Assembly: GCF_000485595.1 (NCBI RefSeq)
Contig: NW_014577165.1
Span: 316,455 to 380,454 of the forward strand
DNA from: Priapulus caudatus
Lineage: Eukaryota > Priapulida > Priapulimorpha > Priapulimorphida > Priapulidae
DNA: 64,000 bases
Direction: 5' to 3'
Shown here: one piece after another, positions 1 through 19,326 of the stretch
Position numbering within the stretch: the first letter of the stretch is position 1
How the letters are laid out: each line of letters begins with the position of its first letter
Program-made: the position numbers and the translations under genes
The notes under the pieces: model-generated
Seen by the model: only the letters and a program-made list of their open reading frames with translations
The model's database searches: none
What the model was told of the DNA's origin: nothing

Positions 1-366
1 ATACGCCTCACAATACACTGCAGACGGCATTGTCGGTTCGCTTGATACAATGTATACACATCACACCGGCCATGCTTGCGCTTTGCAATATGCTTGCTTG
101 CTGAATAACGCTAGTGTGGCATAGTAAGGGTGCATGAGCCCGCTCAGATCGTGCGCACTCGCTCAGATGCCCTGCCGTATAAAGTTAATAACTCAACAAC
201 CACTATCCAATTTTGACGATTTTTTTTACTATCCCGGCGGGATACCAAGCATTGAAATCTGGTATCCAACACAATAATCTACTATCCTGCGGATATCGGG
301 ATACCGTTAATTTCGACCCCTGTATTTAGATCAGTAATTGATCATTTCTTCCTGGTTTGTTTTCAG

Positions 367-879
<513 letters not shown>

Positions 880-1279
880 TGATTACATAGTACGACTGTG
901 GTGGAATGCTTCGTTAAGCTTAAGCGAGTGTCGCAAATAATCAGCGGAAATTGTGTAGGGCTGTATATGTTGGCTGTCCCAGAACCATTTTATTCTGACA
1001 AAAAGAATATTCGGCAGCTTAGGGTAAACTCCGGTCACTTAATGGTAAAGAATTGCGATAGTCACAATTGTGGCTTATTCTAGCCCTTCACATTCCGATG
1101 TTTGCAAATGACATATCCATAACAGAAAGAGAGCTGCCAGAAAGTGTTCTTTGATTCTAGACTCTTATCTGCTTTTATTGTTATGGTAAAGAACTGGTTC
1201 CTTTTGCTTGGGTGCCTGGATTCATTGTATGTCCTACACACCCTTCCTATGGAACAACACTATAAGCCTTATGTAAATG

Positions 1280-1304
1280 NNNNNNNNNNNNNNNNNNNNN
1301 NNNN
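1280..1304. other. Assembly gap (25 N)
   Basis: A run of 25 undetermined bases between copy 1 and copy 2 of the ATP5F1A unit. The sequence to its left ends in intron 'b' of the gene and the sequence to its right starts upstream of exon 'a', so order and copy number across the gap are not proven. Confidence 1.
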
Positions 1305-1309
1305 GTGGT

Positions 1310-1665
1310 GGATATTTTTCTATCTTTATCCATTTACTATTTCTTTCCAATTAAGGAAAATATTTACATGATTTATTTACAACAATTTCATAAAACAAAT
1401 AATTTTTACAACAATTTCATAACAACAAATAATTTTTACAATTAATTTTTTTTTTAATAGGGTTAGGGTCACAATGCACCATAAAACAGGAGTTTCAGGC
1501 ATCGATTTCAAGGTTGCTGAAATGATGTGTACGCAACTGCGTATCTGCATATCCGCGCCTAACAAAGGTGTCACTACGCACGACTTAAATGTTACGTTTA
1601 TAACCGTAGACAACAGACCTCAGATGAGCCCAGACGCTCTGCGGCTCTTGTTAGTACATACGCCT
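1310..1665 (+). repeat. Dispersed repeat R2, copy in ATP5F1A upstream intron
   Basis: This segment starts near TTTTCTATCTTTATCC, contains an internal AATAGGGTTAGGGTC telomere-like motif, and runs to AGCCCAGACGCTCTGCGG. It recurs at about 5977-6355 and, away from this gene, at about 25070-25410 in an AATF intron. That shows it is an interspersed repeat and not gene-specific sequence. I see no open reading frame with a recognisable product. Confidence 0.75.
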
Positions 1666-2026
1666 CCAAAGTACATTGCAGACGCATTGTCTGGTTCGCT
1701 TGATACAATGTATACACATCACACCGGCGCCATGCTTGCGCTTGCAAATATGCTATGCCTGCTGTATAACGCTAGTGTGGCATAGTAAGGGTGCATGAGC
1801 CCGCTCAGATCGTGCGCACTCGCTCAGATGCCCTGCCGTATAAAGTTAATAACTCAACAACCACTATCCGATTTTGACGATTTTTTTTACTATCCCGGCG
1901 GGATACCAAGCATTGAAATTGGTATCCAACACAAAATATCATACTATCCTGCGGATATCGGGATACCGTTAATTCGACCCCTGTATTTAGATCAGTAATT
2001 GATCATTTCTTCCTGGTTGTTTTCAG

Positions 2027-5141
<3,115 letters not shown>

Positions 5142-5168
5142 GACCATAGCTGTGTTTATTATTTAATC

Positions 5169-5174
5169 AATAAA
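5169..5174 (+). terminator. Poly(A) signal of ATP5F1A copy 2
   Basis: AATAAA lies 27 bp after the TAA stop at 5139-5141, in AT-rich sequence. In copy 3 the matching stretch reads AATCATAAATTG, consistent with a dropped base. Confidence 0.7.
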
Positions 5175-5976
5175 TTGTTACCGCACACGCTGTGTGCCGA
5201 AGGTCTCGTCAGGGGGCGCCGTGTCAAGCCGAAAACGATCATTTTAGTGCTTCAGAGTTATTCTAATCACTTACTAAAATGTAGGCACCAGGTAGAGGAG
5301 TACGAGACCACTCCGTCTGTATGTACAATTAGTAAATGCCATTGGGGGGGTGTATGTGTACATTGTTGAAAGTTTCCTAATGGAATAAAGGTAATTCTCA
5401 TTGACATTTGTGTTTTTGTTATTATCTGGCTATCTGACATGAATAAATGCATTCAAGCAAAGTAAAAGTCTATACTGTTACACCGAACATCAATGACATT
5501 GTTAATAAGAAATGTGTCATTTTAAATTGTCATAAATTGGCATACAGGTTATGGGGGAGTTATCACTTTTTTTCTCCAATAAATGATTGCTAATATGCTG
5601 GGAAAATCTAAACAACATTACTGAACTTATGTCACCATGGTCACTGTGCATTAATTACAGTTACAATTTACTGCGAACATAAAAGTTTGTTTTATCAAGT
5701 GAATTTATTCAGTCTTAATTATACATAAAAAATTTGTAGAGATATATAACTTTAGGATACATTCATGCCACCTTAACTAGAGGCTCACAGGTGACCCCCT
5801 CAAAAGTCAATTAAATACCAACAAGACGACCAATACGACAGCGCTCAACTGACGTGTACTGTAGCCAGGTATTCTTCTGATGAACTCACTGGCAACCGAA
5901 TCAAGTGCGCCCTCCTGCCACCGCGTTCGCGCTCAGAGCATATATCTAGGATACTACTAATACAGATATTTTCTGT

Positions 5977-6355
5977 ATTTTTCTATCTTTATCCATTTAA
6001 CTATTTCTTTCCAATTAAGGAAAATATTTACATGATTTATTTACAACAATTTCATAACAAATAATTTTTACAACAATTTCATAACAACAAATAATTTTTA
6101 CAATTAATTTTTTTTTTTTAATAGGGTTAGGGTCACAATGCACCATAAAACAGGAGTTTCAGGCACGCGATTTGTATCAACTAATGGGATTGGGGAGGTA
6201 TGCAGAATGCAGAAGGTTGCTGAAATGATGTGTACGCAACTGCGTATCTGCATATCCGCGCCTAACAAAGGTGTCACTACGCACAACTTAAATGTTACGT
6301 TTATAACCGTAGCAACAGACCTCAGATGAGCCCAGACGCTCTGCGGCTCTTGTTA
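5977..6355 (+). repeat. Dispersed repeat R2, second copy
   Basis: Same repeat as at 1310-1665, slightly longer because it keeps a 35-bp segment around GGGATTGGGGAGG. That segment is also present in the copy at 25070-25410 but missing from the copy at 1310. Confidence 0.75.
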
Positions 6356-6723
6356 GTACCTACGCCTCCACAGTACACTGCAGACGTATTGCCTAGACGC
6401 ATTGTCTGGTTCGCTTGATACAATGTATACACATCACACCGGCCATGCTTGCGCTTGCAAATATGCTATGCCTGCTGTATAACGCTAGTGTGGCATAGTA
6501 AGGGTGCATGAGCCCGCTCAGATGCGCTGCCGTATAAAGTTAATAACTCAACAACCACTATCCCGATTTTGACGATTTTTCTTTACTATCCCGGTGGGAT
6601 ACCAAGCATTGAAATCTGGTATCCAACACAAGAATCTACTATCCCACGGATATCGGGATACCGTTAATTTCGACCCCTGTATTTAGATAATTAATTGATC
6701 ATTTCTTCCTGGTTTGTTTTCAG

Positions 6724-9944
<3,221 letters not shown>

Positions 9945-10650
9945 GACCATAGCTGTTGTTTATTATTTAATCATAAATTGTTACACGCACATCGCTGTGT
10001 GCCGAAGGTCTCGTCAGGGGGGCGCCGTGTCAAGCGTCGAAAAACGGATCATAGTGCTCAGAGTTATTCTAATCACTTACTAATTGTAGGGCAGCCAGGT
10101 AGCAGGAGTAGAGACCACTCCGTCGTATGTACAATTTAGTAAATGCCATTGGGATGAGGGTGTATGTGTACATTGTTGAATGTTCCTAATGAATAAAGGT
10201 AATTCTCATTGACATTTGTGTTTTGTTATATCTGGCTATCTGACATGAATTAAATTGGTTCACAAGCAAGTAAAAAGTCTATTATTCTGTTTACATCCGA
10301 ACATCATTACATTGGTTAATAGAACAATGTGTCATTTTTAAATTGTTTCATAAATTTGCATACAGGTTAGGGGGGAGTTATCATTTTTTTTCTCACAATA
10401 AATGATTGCTAGTATGCTGGGAAAATCTAAACAATCATTATCTGAACATTATGTCACCATGGTCACTGTTGCATTAATTACAGTTTTACAAATTTACTGT
10501 GGAAACATAAAAGTTTGGTTTTATCAAGTGAATTAATCAGTCTTAATTATACATTAAAATTTGTAGAGATATAAACTTTAGTGATACATTTCATATGCCA
10601 CCCTTAACTGAGGGGCTCACAGGTGACCTCCCTTCAAAAGTTCAATTAAA

Positions 10651-11526
10651 TACAACAGACGACCAATACGACAGCGGTCAACTGACGTGTACTGTAGCCA
10701 GTGTATCTTCTGATGAACTCACTGGCAACCGAATCAAGTGCGCCCTCCTGCCACCGCGTTCGCGCTCAGAGCATATATCTAGGATACTACTAATACAGAA
10801 TATAAAATCTATGATAGGCTTTGCTTATACTATTCTGGTAGTACAGTATAAAGATACAGCTGTGTATGACTTCGCTATTAACATGTTATATGGATAGGCG
10901 TCGAGCGCGGAGCGTGGTGGTGGGGGGGGGCTCTAATAGCCAAAAGCAGTTCAGTCTTTGTTAACAGTCAACAATCATGTTTAACCCTCCTCTTGAGGGT
11001 CAAAAGGTTATCAGACACTTACTCTTCGCACGTCAGCGGAAAGTAGATTTCATGGTCCTTTCAATAAAAGTGATAAATAACGGTAGGTCAGCGCTGAAAC
11101 AAAAAAGTTTTTTGCACTCGCGTCCGTTAGACCATGTCCTCAGAAATGTCTGATATCTGACCTTTCCCCCACTGCTCTTTGACCTGTGACCTCCAATTTC
11201 GCGCTGGTGATGGGTTTCCTCCCCATCACACTATACATCGAATATTAAGAGCGTAGGTCGAGCCGTTGAGATTTGTGCCACAATTCCGTATTTCCTCCTA
11301 TACCTTAAGTTAAGGGGGAAATATTCCCTTGACCCCCTTGATTTCCTTGATACCTTTGACCCTTGACCTCAAAATTCGACATTGCGAGTCCTTTTCGCGA
11401 CCCCCCCCCCCCCGACGTCCCGAATATCAAGACCGTACATCGAGCGGTTAAAATTTGTGTCCAACTGTTGACGGACGGATCATGCGATTCTACAAGCTGC
11501 ATCCGACTTTGTCAGCTGAGCTAAAA
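10651..11526 (+). mobile_element. Pearl/Helentron-like non-autonomous element, copy E
   Basis: The 5' part resembles the family start (CGACAGCG...ACTCACTGGCAA) and the 3' part contains the family landmarks: AACCCTCCTCTTGAGGGTC, TTGACCTTTGACC blocks, TTAAGTTAAGG, GTTGACGGACGGATC, and a degenerate 3' hairpin followed by AGCTAAAAA. The hairpin arms here are imperfect. The GACG array is reduced to two units. It lies immediately after the ATP5F1A duplication and separates it from the 3' end of SIRT6. Confidence 0.7.
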
Positions 11527-11639
11527 AGTTGGTCATGGATGATTTGGCATGAAATGCCCCTTTAATAAATATAAAAATAAATGCGATACTCAAACGCGAA
11601 TGATACTGCTGGATTCAGTTTATGCTACTATGTGACAAT

Positions 11640-12180
11640 TCAATTACAGGTGCATCTATGTGACAGGGTTTATGTAGATGTATAGCTTACCTGACAAGTG
11701 CCACCTCTACGTGACATGATTCAAGTAGAGCTGTAGCTATGTGATGTAATGTCACCACCGTAATGTGACAAAGACAACGTACCAGCTACATGACGTCTTA
11801 CCTCTAGAGTACAGGGATTCACGTAGAACTGTACCTAGACGACACGTGACAGGTCATCTATATGTGACAGACTGCATGCAGAGATGTACCTGCGTGACAC
11901 GGGTCATCTGTATGTGACAGGATTCATGCAGAGATATACCTGCGTGACACGGGTCACCTCTATGTGACAGGCTACATACAGCGATGTACCTACATACCAC
12001 CGGTCACCTGTATGTGACGGGAATATGTGAAGATGTACCTGTGTAATGCATGACAATGCAGTTACAGGTGTATCTATGTGACAGGATTTAAGTAGAGGTA
12101 TAGCTACATGACATGTGTCACCTCTATGTGACAGGCTTCATGTAGACCTGTACCTACACGACACGGGTCACCTCTACGTG
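11640..12180 (+). repeat. Minisatellite, approximately 50-60-bp degenerate units
   Basis: Successive units carry the theme CTCTATGTGACAGG, then TTCATGTAGA, then TGTACCTACA and CGACACGGGTCAC. Unit lengths vary and sites are substituted. The array grows more regular towards SIRT6 and grades into the 103-bp array that follows. Confidence 0.85.
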
Positions 12181-12420
12181 ACGCTGCCGTCAGCGTGTAG
12201 CGTTGCTTGCCGTGTCGTGGTCACCTCTATGTGACAGGAGTTAGGTAGACCTGGACCTACACGACACGGGTCACCTCTACGTGACGCTGCCGTCAGCGTG
12301 AAGCGTCGCTGGCCGTGTCGCGGTCACCGCTATGTGACAGGAGTTAGGTAGACCTGTACCTACACGACACGGGTCACCTCTACGTGACGCTGCCGTCAGC
12401 GTGAAGCGTCGCTGGCCGTG
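12178..12420 (+). repeat. 103-bp tandem repeat that includes the SIRT6 stop codon
   Basis: The string GTGACGCTGCCGTCAGCGTG occurs at 12178, 12281 and 12384, giving an exact 103-bp period. The third unit runs into SIRT6 exon 7. On the minus strand the repeat therefore includes the last roughly 10 codons and the TGA of SIRT6, so coding end and 3' UTR share one minisatellite unit. Confidence 0.9.
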
Positions 12421-14058
12421 TCGTGGTCGCCGCGCGACGGCTCGCCCGCCGCAGAGCTCACGCTCGACACACTGAAGGTCTCGCTCACCGTCGCAGACAG
12501 GTCCGACACGACGCTGCTGCCGCTGCTGCTGCTGCCGCCGCTACTGCTGCTGCCGCTGCTGCTGCTGCCGCCACTGCTACCGCTGCTGCTGCCGCCGCTG
12601 CATGACCCGCCGCCGCCATTCACACCCGACAGATTTTGCTGGGGTGTCGCCGAGCCCTCCTCCTCGTCGTCGTCGGAGACACGTCCGCCGTCCACCTCCG
12701 CAGGATCGTTGTGCGGCGCGGCGGCGAGCGTGGCTTCGCCGCTGCAGTCCAATGACACGGGAGAGGCGCTGGGGGGAGAAGTGTCGGGGGTGGACGACCT
12801 GAGGTCGTGCCCACCGCCGCCGCCGCTCGCGAAATTGTTCTCGCTGAAGATGTCGCGCGCGAGGGCGACCGAGGACGAGAGAGGCGCGAGCGTCGCGCAG
12901 CCGACGTCTCCGTCGGGGTTCTCCCTCGGCCGAACAGAAGACGCCGTTCCCTCGCCGTTGTCCGTTAGTTCGCGTTTCACGACCTTAGAGTCCTCGACGT
13001 CTGATCCCCGGCCGGAGGTGGGCAACTGGCCTGCAGAGGGCGACGTCTCGTCGTTACAGCGCCGTGATGCTTCCGATCCATCGCCTCCCTCGACCTTCGT
13101 GAAGCCGCAGGCGCCACCTGGTGGCTCTTTGAGGGCGAGTCTCGCGACGTCGGGGGGCGTGCACGATCGCTCGCGTTTCGGACTCGCCGCGCCGCCTCGT
13201 TCCTCCTTCGTCGCTCCCGCGGGCGCGTTGCCGACCGCCGCTTCCTCGTTCCTGCCCGCCTTTCTCGAGACGGCCTCCTCCCCTGCGGCGGGCGCCTTCC
13301 TCTTACGCTGCTTCTTCTGTGCAGCAGCAGTGTTGTTTGGGGGGAAGTTGACGGTGGGGCGTGAGGAGGACAGCACGAGCCTTGGTTCAGCATATTCGGC
13401 TACGGACACCTGTAGTTGGAGCATGAGTTGCCTCATGACGTCGTCAACGTAGGCGTGTATGCGCATGTGCGCCTGCTTGTCCTGTAATGACGGGAAAACA
13501 CGAATGATTAATTAATCAAAGAAAATCACAGGTAATTAATCACGGGTCTTCTCGGGTAATAACAGGTCATTAATTATAGGTAAACACACGTGTTAGCATT
13601 GCAATACTGACTGATCATCTTGTCTTTACTCCTACGCCTTACGTGTTTTGTGGGCTGAAGGTTTACAATGACAATCTTTCCACCATTTCGCTTTGTAGCC
13701 AACGGTAGATTTCCACTCGGTACTATTTGCAGCGTTGTTCCTAAGCAAATACTAAGGTCTGCATGCCTGTGAAAAGTCATATAAATAATAACATCTACTA
13801 TAACAACAATAATCACAATACATTTTATCATATTATATATAATTATCAACAAGTGCCGCAGAGCGACAGCGCTCACCTGACGGCAGGTGTTCTGATGCTA
13901 AACTCACTGGCAAACGAATCAAGAGCACCCTCCTATCGCCGCGTTCGCTCTCCCTCGTTCTCTTTCACTCTCTCGCTCTTGCTCTCTCTTCCCTTTGCGC
14001 GCTCTCTCTCCCTCCCTCCCTCTCTCTCTCTCTCTCTTCGCTCGATCAACACTTCTCT

Positions 14059-14130
<72 letters not shown>

Positions 14131-17100
14131 CTCTCTCTTGGCTCTCAGCTTGCCTTCACGCTCTCTCTCTCCCTCTCTCTCTTGCTCGCTCACACTCAAC
14201 TCTCCCCCCTCGTTGTCTCTTTCTTCTCTCTCTCTTTCTCTCTCTCTCTTCTCTCTTCTCTCTCACTCTTTCGGCGCAGTTCTCACTCTCTCTCTCCTCT
14301 CTCTCTCTCTCTCTTTCTCATCTCTCTCTCTCTCTCTTCCTCTCTCCATCGGCGCTCTCTCTCTCTCTCTCTCATTCTCTCCCCTCGTCTCTCTCTCCCT
14401 CTTCTCGATTCTCTCTTCTCGAAGGCGGTAGCGCTGCCGGACGAGGCTGTGCGACTGATTGTCTATACAGATTCTGATTGTCTGATGGTCTTCTAACCCT
14501 ATCAAGACCAGTTCGATAGAGCTAGCAAGGCGGTAACGTTTTTATATAACTTCACATAAATGTTTATACTGTATGTTAATTCGGGTGGCACTCCGGCAGC
14601 CCATATGTTTATACTATGTTAACTCGGGTTTCCCAGCAGCGGCGAGCGATGGTAGAAAATTATGAAAAATTGCTCTAAAAAGCTGCATGTCTGGCGGACA
14701 CTACACCCTACTATCACCACCACATGCACTGGCAGTGGCATCAGTTACATGTAACACACTGACAGTACAGAATGCCATAGAAATTATACAATTTAAGGAG
14801 CATAAACCTTCTTCAACCAAATTTAGCTTTTGAAATTTCACTGTGACATTGTAGCCTCATACATCCAGGCATGTATAGATTCTACTAGCAAACCCAGCAG
14901 TCAAATTCTTTCTAACAGTAAACAAATCCATGTTTAACCCTCCTCTTGAGGGTCAAAAGGTTATCCGACACTTACTCTTCGCATGTCAGCAGAAAGTACA
15001 TTTCATGGTCCTTTCAATTAAGCCATAAAAATGGTAGGTCACCGCTGAAACAAAAAAGTTTTTCAATCGCTCCGTCAGACCATGGCCTCAGAAAATGTCA
15101 AAAATCTGCCCTGTGCCCCATTGACCTTTGACCTGTGACCTCCAATTTCGGCACAGTGATGGCTTTTCCTACCATGATGCTATACACCGACTATCACGAG
15201 CCTAGGTCAAGCCGTTTAGATTTGTGCTGCAATTCTGCATTTCCTCCCTATACCTTAAGTTAAGGAGGGAATGTTCCCCCTTCATTTACACTGCTTGACC
15301 TTTGACCTTTGACCCCCAGCTTCGACATCACATCTCGTTTTGACGATCCCCTCCAACGTCCCGAATATCGTGACCGTACGTCAAGCGGTTAAGATTTGTG
15401 CCCAACTGTTGACGCACGGACGCATGGCCGAACGGATGCACGGACGCACACACGGACGCACGCTCATGCGATTCTACAAGCTATCGATGAGCTAAAAATA
15501 GGAATAAGAGCAATGAGTTCTTCTGTGGTTGTGAAGCAGATGTATAAACAAAGATGCTTACTACAAAGAGGCAATAGTTGAACTGTCAACGATATCACAG
15601 ATAATGCCAATTACATTTCTGAAACTGATCAAACTCGACACACTAAAGGCCTCAGTACTTACTTTGAATTCAACTCTGCTAGTTCTAGGTCTTTCTCCGG
15701 TAGAGAATCTTCCCAGTCAAGTATTGTGTCTGTTAGTTTCCCCCTGCACACAATACACCATGCTACAATTAATTCTACAATCTACAATACCAGATCACCA
15801 CGTTTCACATGTTGATGCCTAGGTCACCTATGGCAACTGAGAACCTCAGTCCTCTCCAAAAGCGCCAGACCGACGGACAAAACCGGTGACCGGTCCGACA
15901 AGAAATTTGGCTTTACCAGACCGTGTGTCCGGTAACATTACATCAACTAATTACACAGAGGCTACAGGCTACGGGTACGGCAGTACCACACACAAGTACA
16001 AACAGTCACCCTATCATCCCTAACACTAACTCTAAACCGACTCGGCTATCTTATATACGCGTGTCATAGTACCATCTATGGTGTGGGAAAGCGATAGGAA
16101 GAGATTAGGTGTTATATGATAAAAGATAAGAAAATGATGACATGCGACGTGTGTGTGAACTATTATGGGAAGTTTGTAGGTTCAAGCTTTAAGCTTAGAG
16201 GACAGAATTATTTCTGTCCTCTATGCAATAACTTTAAGAAGTCAAGTATTACTGAACATGAGCAGAGTAAATATCATGTGAAAGCTATGGAATTAAGGAA
16301 GGCAGCTACAAGCAGCCAACATCATATTGCTATGTCAAGGGCTGGCCGAGCTCTGCAAGCAATCAAGGCAGCTGACCGGCAGAAACTAGGTTATTTATTC
16401 AGAAATGCTTATGCCACTGCTAAACGGAGCAGACCGTTGACTGATTATACCTGGATCACACAACTGGACAAGGCCAAAGGCCTAGAAATAGGCGAAACCT
16501 ACATTAATGACAAAGCTGGCCTTAAGTTTATCGAATGCATTGCTGATTGTACGCGTCACGAAATGGATGAAAAAATAAACGATGCTAGCTTTTTTAGCTT
16601 TATCATGGACGGGTCAACAGACATAGCTGGTGATGAGCAAGAAAGCATATATGTTAGATATGTCCACAAAGGAAAAGCAACAGAGATGTGAATGTGTTTT
16701 AATGTTTCAATATTTTTTTGGTCCAGTAACATATCATTCGGTCTGGTAAAAATCTATTTTTTACTGGACCGAATGTCCAGTAAAGGATTTTGTCTTTTGG
16801 CAAGGACTGGAACCTCATGATCAAAATCACCATACTGAGCCAATTCTTACCTGCAGTTCCGACCATTCTTTTTCTTAGTGACACAGTTGTTCCCCGTAAG
16901 CTTTAACCCTAGCGTAGGAACGGCGGTATCTCGAACGTACTCACTGCAGCAGAAACACACCCTCGTTAATGGACGCTATATTCTTAACGAGCATACTGAT
17001 AATTAACGTATACATCTCGTCGTGCCCACACGATGAGTTTTTCATGCGTGCATGCCAAACTGTCGACCTCGTGGCACTTCACTACAAAACAGTTATCAGA

Positions 17101-19291
17101 ACGTCCTCATTGCAACACTTATTGGCTAGAACTACCTGTCGATCACTCCAGGCAGAGGTCAATTACTAGTAAATCACTGCAATCAAATTTCAGATGCAAC
17201 ACTGTAAAGAAACCCCGCTGTAGACACGTACAGCATGAATTGTATTCGCACAGCCTTTTCTAATCAGGAATACGCAGGCCCCGTTTAAAGGGAGAGTTTA
17301 CTCTAGGTTCTAGGGTTATTTTCAGCTAATTTAGGTTATAATTACGCTACATAAAAAGTTTCATGGTTCAATCACCATTAGAAAATTTTTTTTTTAATGT
17401 TTTAAAACTAACGACTTCAGTTTGATTGCAACGACGGTGGCGCCACTCAAAGCATTTAGGTATAAGTATAATTGCACCTTTGTGATTAGCCCTCGGTCTG
17501 TAACGTGCAAAATAAATTGTCAGATACGCAACTTTTTCGGGGTGGCAGCACGGTCGCGGGTGTCATGGCGGCGTTCAAATTTCGTAGTGTTGATGTGTAA
17601 TTAATTATAACAATTAAATTAGGTATCTGGTAACAAATGCGTGTGGAGTATATAGACGATTTGTTATACAGTAAGTACAGTTGTATGCAGTAAAATCCTA
17701 GAGGCTACTGTCCCTTTAAGCTCGATAATCGATATAACGCTTGCACGATCCCGTGTTGAGCCTATGGATCCCGCAACAAAAAGGACAGGAGAGTGAACTG
17801 GAGGAATGTCCCCTACATGCTATCAGTACGACTGACATTGTGGCAAAGGAGGCAACTTACTTTCCGCACTGCTTGCACTGTTCCTTGTACATATTGCCAT
17901 GTAGTTCAGACAAGCGATCGCGGGGGAAGCCGGAGCGCACGTGTAAGCCGTCGACGTTCTGACTAACGACATAATGCACGAATCCAGCCTCCTCCAATGC
18001 TACCAACGCCATGTGCGTGAGCGTTGGCCGCGCACTGTCAAACGTGATATTCACGTCTGGCTTCTCTCCTCTCTGCTCCAACGTCCACACACCATTCGGT
18101 CCTCTGAAATGCAATATACTGATTACTGGAAGTCTACAAAACGTTTTTTCATGCACAAATTATTATACCTGCAGCAGAAATGCGCAAGTGACTATCGAAA
18201 TTCGGATGATAACTTACAAGATTTCACAAGAGAATATTACCGAAAGTCTGGTATTCCTGCAGCTGTGCTGATCCCAGCTCCAGTGTGTACAACCACATGC
18301 TTAGCGGCGCGAATGAGCTCTGCAAGTTCCTCGACCTTTGCAGAAATCTCGTCTGGTTTGTCAAAGTTCTATCAAAGAGCCCACGAGTAATGAGTTACTA
18401 ATAGTAATAGTAATACCGGTACTAATACTATTGTTTAAGCATCTAGCATTCCACAATCGTGCGAAATCGTTTCCTCGTTTACACAAGCAATCCGGAGATA
18501 CAGACTAAAACGTACGACACGATTATCCATTCTTTGGCCATCAATCCAAGCCTATTGTCCGCCTCTATTCAAACAAAAGGCAGCTACTAACGCGCTATTG
18601 CTAACTCGGCGAGGCATCTGGCTCGCTGGGAGATTAGGCATCAACACTCGGCAAAATAACCTTTGACCCGGAACACAGCTACATACCGGCGTACAGCAGC
18701 CCCCACTGCACATAGTGACATACCTGGCATGCCCCCACGCACGCACGCCTACCGCAATCAGCAGCAGCTGATCGGGCTCAAATCTCCCAGCGAGCCACAT
18801 TGCCCGCCGAGTTAGCAATAGCGCGTTAGTAGCTGCCTTTTGTTTGAATAGAGGCGGGCAATAGGCTTGGATTGATGGCCAAAGAATGGATAATCGTGTC
18901 GTACGTTTTCAACGTCTGTATATCTTGTCCGGGATTGCTATTTGTAAACGGAGGACAAACGATATTTCGCACGAGGTGCTTAGGTGCACCATCTGTAACT
19001 GTGTAAAAACCGATTTAGAGCATCCGAACCAGTTGGTGATGCATTTTACGCGTATGTAAAGATCTGTAGGTATGAGATGGGGATCTATTGTAAAGGGCAC
19101 TACGTGAATTTGCCTCGTTGCTTATTGATGTCACACGCTCTGTCCCTATGAATCCTAACCCGTGGATAATATATAATATGTTAATATTATATTAGGTTAT
19201 ATATGATTAGATTTAGCTAGGTATAGTACTATTAGTATTAATATTAATAGTAATAATAGTAATAGTAATATTAATAGTAAATTAGTAATAA

Positions 19292-19326
<35 letters not shown>

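Noticed and set aside
12418-13452. 344-codon plus-strand open frame opposite the SIRT6 last exon
   Set aside because: It mirrors the SIRT6 coding exon. The Ser/Gly codons on the minus strand read as Leu/Pro runs on the plus strand, and it has no recognisable domain.
13763-14477. Ser-Leu-rich and Arg-Glu-rich open frames
   Set aside because: They are produced by the CT microsatellite, which has no stop codons in several frames.
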